DNA of 64,000 nt from Liolophura sinensis (lineage: Eukaryota; Mollusca; Polyplacophora; Chitonida; Chitonidae): the NCBI RefSeq assembly GCF_032854445.1, contig NW_027018085.1, positions 1 to 64,000 of the forward strand, written 5' to 3'. The notes under the pieces are model-generated. The model ran no database searches and was not told the origin of the DNA. It worked only from the letters and a program-made list of their open reading frames with translations. The translations under genes were made by a program, and so were the position numbers. Shown here piece by piece: positions 28,577-39,900 of the stretch (within the stretch, counting starts at the first letter, position 1; each line of letters opens with the position of its first letter).

Positions 28577-28867
28577 ATGTCAAGATCACGTGCCCAGCAA
28601 CGGCTCTTACTCCATGGAAACCAAGGAAATTTGCAATTTTTCAACAGCTGGAGATGCCTGGCCCAATTGCGCATCTTTTGGCACCTTATTGATGTGGGTC
28701 AGTGTTCAATTGTACTTTTTACAGCGCACTGTATCAAGTACCTTGTGTTTTTTTTATATACAAATGGTGTGGTTTTTCTACATGTAGATAAAGACATTGA
28801 GTTTGTCTTCGACTTAGAAGTAAGACATTTGCTGGGTGAGTTAAATGGGCTTGGCCCAAAGATTTGA
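28577..28867 (+). other. Recurrent plus-strand open frame (96-97 codons), probably not a gene
   Basis: Most type B copies hold this frame, from ATG (28577) to TGA near GACGTC. The translation has two hydrophobic stretches, roughly residues 33-47 and 53-71, and then a polar part containing KDIEFVFDLEVR. In type A copies the T7 tract shifts the frame and it stops after about 70 codons. When one C is missing downstream (an indel-rich copy at 6794-7108) the frame extends to 104 codons. There is no Kozak-like or upstream context specific to it, two other frames are also open, and the length varies with the T tract. I treat it as a by-product or a decayed coding fragment, not as a functional gene. 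Confidence 0.3.
28725..28760 (-). promoter_or_regulatory. Candidate minus-strand core promoter (TATA plus CAGT initiator), representative copy
   Basis: Read on the minus strand, the T tract plus ATATA gives TATATAAA at 28760-28753, a good match to the TATA consensus TATAWAAR. The motif ACAGTG follows; the A of its CAGT core lies at 28730, 30 bp downstream of the first T of the box, which is the normal TATA-to-start distance in animal promoters. The pair recurs in nearly every monomer. Type A copies have one base less in the run, which changes the spacing to 29 bp. A TATA-like string is easily produced by an A/T run, so this is a suggestion only; no transcript evidence is available. Confidence 0.25.
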
Positions 28868-28878
28868 CGTCGTCTGGG

Positions 28879-29139
28879 CTACCGAAGGGCACATAACTTA
28901 TAATGAAAAGTTGAATATAGTAATGACCAGTCGCGATTGTACATAGTTAATGTAGCCGATTTCAATTCGCAAAAAGACCAGGCAAAAATCCAAAAGTGGA
29001 AAAACTGTTCCAATGCTGCTGGTAAGAGGCTAATCCGACGTATTTTTTGACGAGAAATCGAATGGTGCAAACCGCGTTGCTCTCCGACCAATACTTTTGG
29101 CTGTAGCCACAAATGAATAATCATTGATGTCAAGATCAC
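28879..29139 (-). other. Recurrent minus-strand open frame (86 codons), probably not a gene
   Basis: Nearly every clean copy carries this minus-strand frame across the monomer boundary, so it exists only because monomers sit in tandem. Its product would contain RRISLLPAALEQFF and a Cys/Trp-rich middle. Its sequence differs between copies mainly because it spans the variable A-rich tail. No motif or family was recognised. It lies opposite the more coding-like plus frames and is most simply a shadow. Confidence 0.2.
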
Positions 29140-29984
29140 GTGCCCAGCAACGGCTCTTACTCCATGGAAACCAAGGAAATTTGCAATTTTTCAACAGCTG
29201 GAGATGCCTGGCCCAATTACGCATCTTTTGGCACCTTATTGATGTGGGTCAGTGTTCAATTGTACTTTTTACAGCGGACTGTATCAAGTACCTTGTGTTT
29301 TTTTTATATACAAATGGTGTGGTTTTTCTACATGTAGATAAAGACATTGAGTTTGTCTTCGACTTAGAAGTAAGACATTTGCTGGGTGAGTTAAATGGGC
29401 TTGGCCCAAAGATTTGACGTCGTCTGGGCTACCGAAGGGCACATAACTTATAATGAAAAGTTGAATATAGTAATGACCAGTCGCGATTGTACATAGTTAA
29501 TGTAGCCGATTTCAATTCGCAAAAAGACCAGGCAAAAATCCAAAAGTGGAAAAACTGTTCCAATGCTGCTGGTAAGAGGCTAATCCGACGTATTTTTTGA
29601 CGAGAAATCGAATGGTGCAAACCGCGTTGCTTTCCGACCAATACTTTTGGCTGTAGCCACAAATGAATAATCATTGATGTCAAGACCACGTGCCCAGCAA
29701 CGGCTCTTACTCCATGGAAACCAAGGAAATTTGCAATTTCTTAACAGCTGGAGATGCCTGGCCCAATTGCGCATCTTTTGGCACCTTATTGATGTGGGTC
29801 AGTGTTCAATTGTACTTTTTACAGCGGACTGTATCAAGTACCTTGTGTTTTTTTATATACAAATGGTGTGGTTTTTCTACATGTAGATAAAGACATTGAG
29901 TTTATCTTCGACTTAGAAGTAAGACAACTCCTGGGTGAGTTAAATGGGCTTGGCCCAAAGATTTGACGTCGTCTGGGCTACCGA

Positions 29985-31390
29985 AGGGCTCATAACTTAT
30001 AATGAAAAGTTGAATATAGTAATGACCAGTCGCGATTGTACATAGTTAATGTAGCCGATTTCAATTAGCAAAAAGACCAGGGAAAAATCCAAAAGTGGAA
30101 AAACTGTTCCAATGCTGCTGGTAAGAGGCTAATCCGACGTATTTTTTGACGAGAAATCGAATGGTGCAAACCGCGTTGCTCTCCGACCAATACTTTTGGC
30201 TGTAGCCACAAATCAATAATCATTGATGTCAAGATCACGTGCCCAGCAACGGCTCTTACTCCATGGAAACCAAGGAAATTTGCAATTTTACAACAGCTGG
30301 AGATGCCTGGCCCAATTGCGCATCTTTTGGCACCTTATTGATGTGGGTCAGTGTTCAATTGTACTTTTTACAGCGCACTGTATCAAGTACCTTGTGTTTT
30401 TTTTATATACAAATGGTGTGGTTTTTCTACATGTAGATAAAGACATTGAGTTTGTCTTCGACTTAGAAGTAAGACATTTGCTGGGTGAGTTAAATGGGCT
30501 TGGCCCAAAGATTTGACGTCGTCTGGGCTACCGAAGGGCACATAACTTATAATGAAAAGTTGAATATAGTAATGACCAGTCGCGATTGTACATAGTTAAT
30601 GTAGCCGATTTCAATTCGCAAAAAGACCAGGCAAAAATCCAAAAGTGGAAAAACTGTTCCAATGCTGCTGGTAAGAGGCTAATCCGACGTATTTTTTGAC
30701 GAGAAATCGAATGGTGCAAACCGCGTTGCTCTCCGACCAATACTTTTGGCTGTAGCCACAAATGAATAATCATTGATGTCAAGATCACGTGCCCAGCAAC
30801 GGCTCTTACTCCATGGAAACCAAGGAAATTTGCAATTTTTCAACAGCTGGAGATGCCTGGCCCAATTGCGCATCTTTTGGCACCTTATTGATGTGGGTCA
30901 GTGTTCAATTGTACTTTTTACAGCGCACTGTATCAAGTACCTTGTGTTTTTTTTATATACAAATGGTGTGGTTTTTCTACATGTAGATAAAGACATTGAG
31001 TTTGTCTTCGACTTAGAAGTAAGACATTTGCTGGGTGAGTTAAATGGGCTTGGCCCAAAGATTTGACGTCGTCTGGGCTACCGAAGGGCACATAACTTAT
31101 AATGAAAAGTTGAATATAGTAATGACCAGTCGCGATTGTACATAGTTAATGTTGCCGATTTCAATTCGCAAAAACACCAGGCAAAAATCCAAAAGTGGAA
31201 AAACTGTTCCAATGCTGCTGGTAAGAGGCTAATCCGACGTATTTTTTGACGAGAAATCGAATGGTGCAAACCGTGTTGCTCTCCGACCAATACTTTTGGC
31301 TGTAGCCACAAATGAATAATCATTGATGTCAAGATCACGTGCCCAGCAACGGCTCTTACTCCATGGAAACCAAGGAAATTTGCAATTTTT
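29985..31390 (+). repeat. Segment repeated 3,299 bp downstream
   Basis: About 29.99-31.39 kb matches 33.28-34.69 kb at a 6-monomer offset. Shared variants are CTCATAAC, AGCAAAAAGACCAGGG (30066/33365), the TTTTACAACAG variant (30288/33587) and AACACCAGG with CCGTGTTG in the next copy. The match ends where the downstream copy switches to AATTACGC near 34717. The same source region also matches 27.79-29.1 kb at a 2,199-bp (4-monomer) offset through the ACAACAG variant at 28090. This interval is therefore a patchwork of several exchanges. Confidence 0.75.
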
Positions 31391-34300
31391 CAACAGCTGG
31401 AGATGCCTGGCCCAATTGCGCATCTTTTGGCACCTTATTGATGTGGGTCAGTGTTCAATTGTACTTTTTACAGCGCACTGTATCAAGTACCTTGTGTTTT
31501 TTTTATATACAAATGGTGTGGTTTTTCTACATGTAGATAAAGACATTGAGTTTGTCTTCGACTTAGAAGTAAGACATTTGCTGGGTGAGTTAAATGGGCT
31601 TGGCCCAAAGATTTGACGTCGTCTGGGCTACCGAAGGGCACATAACTTATAATGAAAAGTTGAATATAGTAATGACCAGTCGCGATTGTACATAGTTAAT
31701 GTAGCCGATTTCAATTCGCAAAAAGACCAGGCAAAAATCCAAAAGTGGAAAAACTGTTCCAATGCTGCTGGTAAGAGGCTAATCCGACGTATTTTTTGAC
31801 GAGAAATCGAATGGTGCAAACCGCGTTGCTCTCCGACCAATACTTTTGGCTGTAGCCACAAATGAATAATCATTGATGTCAAGATCACGTGCCCAGCAAC
31901 GGCTCTTACTCCATGGAAACCAAGGAAATTTGCAATTTTTCAACAGCTGGAGATGCCTGGCCCAATTGCGCATCTTTTGGCACCTTATTGATGTGGGTCA
32001 GTGTTCAATTGTACTTTTTACAGCGCACTGTATCAAGTACCTTGTGTTTTTTTATATACAAATGGTGTGGTTTTTGTACATGTAGATAAAGACATTGAGT
32101 TTGTCTTCGACTTAGAAGTAAGACATTTGCTGGGTGAGTTAAATGGGCTTGGCCCAAAGATTTGACGTCGTCTGGGCTACCGAAGGGCACATAACTTATA
32201 ATGAAAAGTTGAATATAGTAATGACCAGTCGCGATTGTACATAGTTAATGTAGCCGATTTCAATTCGCAAAAAGACCAGGCAAAAATCCAAAAGTGGAAA
32301 AACTGTTCCAATGCTGCTGGTAAGAGGCTAATCCGACGTATTTTTTGACGAGAAATCGAATGGTGCAAACCGCGTTGCTCTCCGACCAATACTTTTGGCT
32401 GTAGCCACAAATGAATAATCATTGATGTCAAGATCACGTGCCCAGCAACGGCTCTTACTCCTTGGAAACCAAGGAAATTTGCAATTTTTCAACAGCTGGA
32501 GATGCCTGGCCCAATTACGCATCTTTTGGCACCTTATTGATGTGGGTCAGTGTTCAATTGTACTTTTTACAGCGGACTGTATCAAGTACCTTGTGTTTTT
32601 TTTATATACAAATGGTGTGGTTTTTCTACATGTAGATAAAGACATTGAGTTTGTCTTCGACTTAGAAGTAAGACATTTGCTGGGTGAGTTAAATGGGCTT
32701 GGCCCAAAGATTTGACGTCGTCTGGGCTACCGAAGGGCACATAACTTATAATGAAAAGTTGAATATAGTAATGACCAGTCGCGATTGTACATAGTTAATG
32801 TAGCCGATTTCAATTAGCAGAAAGACCAGGCAAAAATCCAAAATTGGAAAAACCGTTCCAATGCTGCTGATAAGAGGCTAATCCGACGTATTTTTTGACG
32901 AGAAATCGAATGGTGCAAACCGTGTTGCTCTCCGACCAATACTTTTGGCTGTAGCCACAAATGAATAATCATTGATGTCAAGATCACGTGCCCAGCAACG
33001 GCTCTTACTCCATGGAAACCAAGGAAATTTGCAATTTTTCAACAGCTGGAGATGCCTGGCCCAATTGCGCATCTTTTGGCACCTTATTGATGTGGGTCAG
33101 TGTTCAATTGTACTTTTTACAGCGCACTGTATCAAGTACCTTGTGTTTTTTTTATATACAAATGGTGTGGTTTTTCTACATGTAGATAAAGACATTGAAT
33201 TTGTCTTCGACTTAGAAGTAAGACATTTGCTGGGTGAGTTAAATGGGCTTGGCCCAAAGATTTGACGTCGTCTGGGCTACCGAAGGGCTCATAACTTATA
33301 ATGAAAAGTTGAATATAGTAATGACCAGTCGCGATTGTACATAGTTAATGTAGCCGATTTCAATTAGCAAAAAGACCAGGGAAAAATCCAAAAGTGGAAA
33401 AACTGTTCCAATGCTGCTGGTAAGAGGCTAATCCGACGTATTTTTTGACGAGAAATCGAATGGTGCAAACCGCGTTGCTCTCCGACCAATACTTTTGGCT
33501 GTAGCCACAAATCAATAATCATTGATGTCAAGATCACGTGCCCAGCAACGGCTCTTACTCCATGGAAACCAAGGAAATTTGCAATTTTACAACAGCTGGA
33601 GATGCCTGGCCCAATTGCGCATCTTTTGGCACCTTATTGATGTGGGTCAGTGTTCAATTGTACTTTTTACAGCGCACTGTATCAAGTACCTTGTGTTTTT
33701 TTTATATACAAATGGTGTGGTTTTTCTACATGTAGATAAAGACATTGAGTTTGTCTTCGACTTAGAAGTAAGACATTTGCTGGGTGAGTTAAATGGGCTT
33801 GGCCCAAAGATTTGACGTCGTCTGGGCTACCGAAGGGCACATAACTTATAATGAAAAGTTGAATATAGTAATGACCAGTCGCGATTGTACATAGTTAATG
33901 TAGCCGATTTCAATTCGCAAAAAGACCAGGCAAAAATCCAAAAGTGGAAAAACTGTTCCAATGCTGCTGGTAAGAGGCTAATCCGACGTATTTTTTGACG
34001 AGAAATCGAATGGTGCAAACCGCGTTGCTCTCCGACCAATACTTTTGGCTGTAGCCACAAATGAATAATCATTGATGTCAAGATCACGTGCCCAGCAACG
34101 GCTCTTACTCCATGGAAACCAAGGAAATTTGCAATTTTTCAACAGCTGGAGATGCCTGGCCCAATTGCGCATCTTTTGGCACCTTATTGATGTGGGTCAG
34201 TGTTCAATTGTACTTTTTACAGCGCACTGTATCAAGTACCTTGTGTTTTTTTTATATACAAATGGTGTGGTTTTTCTACATGTAGATAAAGACATTGAGT

Positions 34301-34473
34301 TTGTCTTCGACTTAGAAGTAAGACATTTGCTGGGTGAGTTAAATGGGCTTGGCCCAAAGATTTGACGTCGTCTGGGCTACCGAAGGGCACATAACTTATA
34401 ATGAAAAGTTGAATATAGTAATGACCAGTCGCGATTGTACATAGTTAATGTAGCCGATTTCAATTCGCAAAAA

Positions 34474-36402
34474 CACCAGGCAAAAATCCAAAAGTGGAAA
34501 AACTGTTCCAATGCTGCTGGTAAGAGGCTAATCCGACGTATTTTTTGACGAGAAATCGAATGGTGCAAACCGTGTTGCTCTCCGACCAATACTTTTGGCT
34601 GTAGCCACAAATGAATAATCATTGATGTCAAGATCACGTGCCCAGCAACGGCTCTTACTCCATGGAAACCAAGGAAATTTGCAATTTTTCAACAGCTGGA
34701 GATGCCTGGCCCAATTACGCATCTTTTGGCACCTTATTGATGTGGGTCAGTGTTCAATTGTACTTTTTACAGCGGACTGTATCAAGTACCTTGTGTTTTT
34801 TTTATATACAAATGGTGTGGTTTTTCTACATGTAGATAAAGACATTGAGTTTGTCTTCGACTTAGAAGTAAGACATTTGCTGGGTGAGTTAAATGGGCTT
34901 GGCCCAAAGATTTGACGTCGTCTGGGCTACCGAAGGGCACATAACTTATAATGAAAAGTTGAATATAGTAATGACCAGTCGCGATTGTACATAGTTAATG
35001 TAGCCGATTTCAATTCGCAAAAAGACCAGGCAAAAATCCAAAAGTGGAAAAACTGTTCCAATGCTGCTGGTAAGAGGCTAATCCGACGTATTTTTTGACG
35101 AGAAATCGAATGGTGCAAACCGCGTTGCTCTCCGACCAATACTTTTGGCTGTAGCCACAAATGAATAATCATTGATGTCAAGATCACGTGCCCAGCAACG
35201 GCTCTTACTCCATGGAAACCAAGGAAATTTGCAATTTTTCAACAGCTGGAGATGCCTGGCCCAATTGCGCATCTTTTGGCACCTTATTGATGTGGGTCAG
35301 TGTTCAATTGTACTTTTTACAGCGGACTGTATCAAGTACCTTGTGTTTTTTTATATACAAATGGTGTGGTTTTTCTACATGTAGATAAAGACATTGAGTT
35401 TATCTTCGACTTAGAAGTAAGACAACTCCTGGGTGAGTTAAATGGGCTTGGCCCAAAGATTTGACGTCGTCTGGGCTACCGAAGGGCACATAACTTATAA
35501 TGAAAAGTTGAATATAGTAATGACCAGTCGCGATTGTACATAGTTAATGTAGCCGATTTCAATTCGCAAAAAGACCAGGCAAAAATTCAAAAGTAGAAAA
35601 ACTGTTCCAATGCTGTTGGTAAGAGGCTAATCCGACGTATTTTTTGACGAGAAATCGAATGGTGCAAACCGCGTTGCTCTCCGACCAATACTTTTGGCTG
35701 TAGCCACAAATGAATAATCATTGATGTCAAGATCACGTGCCCAGCAACGGCTCTTACTCCATGGAAACCAAGGAAATTTGCAATTTTTCAACAGCTGGAG
35801 ATGCCTGGCCCAATTGCGCATCTTTTGGCACCTTATTGATGTGGGTCAGTGTTCAATTGTACTTTTTACAGCGGACTGTATCAAGTACCTTGTGTTTTTT
35901 TTATATACAAATGGTGTGGGTTTTCTACATGTAGATAAAGACATTGAGTTTGTCTTCGACTTAGAAGTAAGACATTTGCTGGGTGAGTTAAATGGGCTTG
36001 GCCCAAAGATTTGACGTCGTCTGGGCTACCGAAGGGCACATAACTTATAATGAAAAGTTGAATATAGTAATGACCAGTCGCGATTGTACATAGTTAATGT
36101 AGCCGATTTCAATTAGCAGAAAGACCAGGCAAAAATCCAAAAGTGGAAAAACTGTTCCAATGCTGCTGATAAGAGGCTAATCCGACGTATTTTTTGACGA
36201 GAAATCGAATGGTGCAAACCGTGTTGCTCTCCGACCAATACTTTTGGCTGTAGCCACAAATGAATAATCATTGATGTCAAGATCACGTGCCCAGCAACGG
36301 CTCTTACTCCATGGAAACCAAGGAAATTTGCAATTTTTCAACAGCTGGAGATGCCTGGCCCAATTGCGCATCTTTTGGCACCTTATTGATGTGGGTCAGT
36401 GT
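34474..36402 (+). repeat. Seven-monomer duplication source (offset 3,846 bp)
   Basis: This segment matches about 38.32-40.25 kb at a 7-monomer offset. Shared variants include CCGTGTTG (34572/38418), AATTACGC, AAAATTCAAAAGTAG (near 35583/39429), GTGTGGGTTTTC (near 35914/39760) and AGCAGAAAG (36114/39961). The match ends where copy 2 reads TGTTTAATT (near 40247) and copy 1 reads TGTTCAATT. A private GATTCCAATT occurs near 39952. Confidence 0.82.
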
Positions 36403-36965
36403 TCAATTGTACTTTTTACAGCGCACTGTATCAAGTACCTTTTGTTTTTTTTATATACAAATGGTGTGGTTTTTCTACATGTAGATAAAGACATTGAGTT
36501 TGTCTTCGACTTAGAAGTAAGACATTTGCTGGGTGAGTTAAATGGGCTTGGCCCAAAGATTTGACGTCGTCTGGGCTACCGAAGGGCACATAACTTATAA
36601 TGAAAAGTTGAATATAGTAATGACCAGTCGCGATTGTACATAGTTAATGTAGCCCATTTCAATTCGCAAAAAGACCAGGCAAAAATCCAAAAGTGGAAAA
36701 ACTGTTCCAATGCTGCTGGAAAGAAGCTAATCCGACGTATTTTTTGACGAGAAATCGAATGGTGCAAACCGCGTTGCTCTCCGACCAATACTTTTGGCTG
36801 TAGCCACAAATGAATAATCATTGATGTCAAGATCACGTGCCCAGCAACGGCTCTTACTCCATGGAAACCAAGGAAATTTGCAATTTTTCAACAGCTGGAG
36901 ATGCCTGGCCCAATTGCGCATCTTTTGGCACCTTATTGATGTGGGTCAGTGTTCAATTGTACTTT

Positions 36966-39900
36966 TCACAGCGGACTGTATCAAGTACCTTGTGTTTTTT
37001 TATATACAAATGGTGTGGTTTTTCTACATGTAGATAAAGACATTGAGTTTATCTTCGACTTAGAAGTAAGACAACTCCTGGGTGAGTTAAATGGGCTTGG
37101 CCCAAAGATTTGACGTCGTCTGGGCTACCGAAGGGCACATAACTTATAATGAAAAGTTGAATATAGTAATGACCAGTCGCGATTGTACATAGTTAATGTA
37201 GCCGATTTCAATTCGCAAAAAGACCAGGCAAAAATCCAAAAGTAGAAAAACTGTTCCAATGCTGCTGGTAAGAGGCTAATCCGACGTATTTTTTGACGAG
37301 AAATCGAATGGTGCAAACCGCGTTGCTCTCCGACCAATACTTTTGGCTGTAGCCACAAATGAATAATCATTGATGTCAAGATCACGTGCCCAGCAACGGC
37401 TCTTACTCCATGGAAACCAAGGAAATTTGCAATTTTTCAACAGCTGGAGATGTCTGGCCCAATTGCGCATCTTTTGGCACCTTATTGATGTGGGTCAGTG
37501 TTCAATTGTACTTTTTACAGCGGACTGTATCAAGCACCTTGTGTTTTTTTATATACAAATGGTGTGGTTTTTCTACATGTAGATAAAGACATTGAGTTTG
37601 TCTTCGACTTAGAAGTAAGACATTTGCTGGGTGAGTTAAATGGGCTTGGCCCAAAGATTTGACGTCGTCTGGGCTACCGAAGGGCACATAACTTATAATG
37701 AAAAGTTGAATATAGTAATGACCAGTCGCGATTGTACATAGTTAATGTAGCCGATTTCAATTCGCAAAAAGACCAGGCAAAAATCCAAAAGTGGAAAAAC
37801 TGTTCCAATGCTGCTGGTAAGAGGCTAATCCGACGTATTTTTTGACGAGAAATCGAATGGTGCAAACTGCGTTGCTCTCCGACCAATACTTTTGGCTGTA
37901 GCCACAAATGAATAATCATTGATGTCAAGATCACGTGCCCAGCAACGGCTCTTACTCCATGGAAACCAAGGAAATTTGCAATTTTTCAACAGCTGGAGAT
38001 GCCTGGCCCAATTGCGCATCTTTTGGCACCTTATTGATGTGGGTCAGTGTTCAATTGTACTTTTTACAGCGGACTGTATCAAGTACCTTGTGTTTTTTTA
38101 TATACAAATGGTGTGGTTTTTCTACATGTAGATAAAGACATTGAGTTTATCTTCGACTTAGAAGTAAGACAACTCCTGGGTGAGTTAAATGGGCTTGGCC
38201 CAAAGATTTGACGTCGTCTGGGCTACCGAAGGGCACATAACTTATAATGAAAAGTTGAATATAGTAATGACCAGTCGCGATTGTACATAGTTAATGTAGC
38301 CGATTTCAATTCGCAAAAAGACCAGGCAAAAATCCAAAAGTGGAAAAACTGTTCCAATGCTGCTGGTAAGAGGCTAATCCGACGTATTTTTTGACGAGAA
38401 ATCGAATGGTGCAAACCGTGTTGCTCTCCGACCAATACTTTTGGCTGTAGCCACAAATGAATAATCATTGATGTCAAGATCACGTGCCCAGCAACGGCTC
38501 TTACTCCATGGAAACCAAGGAAATTTGCAATTTTTCAACAGCTGGAGATGCCTGGCCCAATTACGCATCTTTTGGCACCTTATTGATGTGGGTCAGTGTT
38601 CAATTGTACTTTTTACAGCGGACTGTATCAAGTACCTTGTGTTTTTTTTATATACAAATGGTGTGGTTTTTCTACATGTAGATAAAGACATTGAGTTTGT
38701 CTTCGACTTAGAAGTAAGACATTTGCTGGGTGAGTTAAATGGGCTTGGCCCAAAGATTTGACGTCGTCTGGGCTACCGAAGGGCACATAACTTATAATGA
38801 AAAGTTGAATATAGTAATGACCAGTCGCGATTGTACATAGTTAATGTAGCCGATTTCAATTCGCAAAAAGACCAGGCAAAAATCCAAAAGTGGAAAAACT
38901 GTTCCAATGCTGCTGGTAAGAGGCTAATCCGACGTATTTTTTGACGAGAAATCGAATGGTGCAAACCGCGTTGCTCTCCGACCAATACTTTTGGCTGTAG
39001 CCACAAATGAATAATCATTGATGTCAAGATCACGTGCCCAGCAACGGCTCTTACTCCATGGAAACCAAGGAAATTTGCAATTTTTCAACAGCTGGAGATG
39101 CCTGGCCCAATTGCGCATCTTTTGGCACCTTATTGATGTGGGTCAGTGTTCAATTGTACTTTTTACAGCGGACTGTATCAAGTACCTTGTGTTTTTTTAT
39201 ATACAAATGGTGTGGTTTTTCTACATGTAGATAAAGACATTGAGTTTATCTTCGACTTAGAAGTAAGACAACTCCTGGGTGAGTTAAATGGGCTTGGCCC
39301 AAAGATTTGACGTCGTCTGGGCTACCGAAGGGCACATAACTTATAATGAAAAGTTGAATATAGTAATGACCAGTCGCGATTGTACATAGTTAATGTAGCC
39401 GATTTCAATTCGCAAAAAGACCAGGCAAAAATTCAAAAGTAGAAAAACTGTTCCAATGCTGTTGGTAAGAGGCTAATCCGACGTATTTTTTGACGAGAAA
39501 TCGAATGGTGCAAACCGCGTTGCTCTCCGACCAATACTTTTGGCTGTAGCCACAAATGAATAATCATTGATGTCAAGATCACGTGCCCAGCAACGGCTCT
39601 TACTCCATGGAAACCAAGGAAATTTGCAATTTTTCAACAGCTGGAGATGCCTGGCCCAATTGCGCATCTTTTGGCACCTTATTGATGTGGGTCAGTGTTC
39701 AATTGTACTTTTTACAGCGGACTGTATCAAGTACCTTGTGTTTTTTTTATATACAAATGGTGTGGGTTTTCTACATGTAGATAAAGACATTGAGTTTGTC
39801 TTCGACTTAGAAGTAAGACATTTGCTGGGTGAGTTAAATGGGCTTGGCCCAAAGATTTGACGTCGTCTGGGCTACCGAAGGGCACATAACTTATAATGAA

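Larger units (their letters stand above)
28454..29003 (+). repeat. Representative type B monomer (550 bp)
   Basis: This is a clean copy that can serve as the type B reference. In order it holds: the anchor ACTGTTCC; a GTAAGAG motif at 28472; a GC-rich stretch with CCGCGTTGC near 28524; CACGTG at 28587-28592; CCATGG near 28612; a TTTTTCAACAG tract ending at 28647; a second pyrimidine tract ending in ACAG at 28724; a T8 tract at 28748-28755 followed by ATATAC; the palindrome TCTACATGTAGA at 28777-28788; TTTGTCTTC near 28802; CATTTGCTGGG near 28825; GTGAGT at 28836; an inverted repeat at 28846-28858; GACGTC at 28866-28871; and an A-rich variable tail. Type B copies differ from type A by the extra T, by G in TTTGTC and by CATTTG in place of CAACTC. 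Confidence 0.95.
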
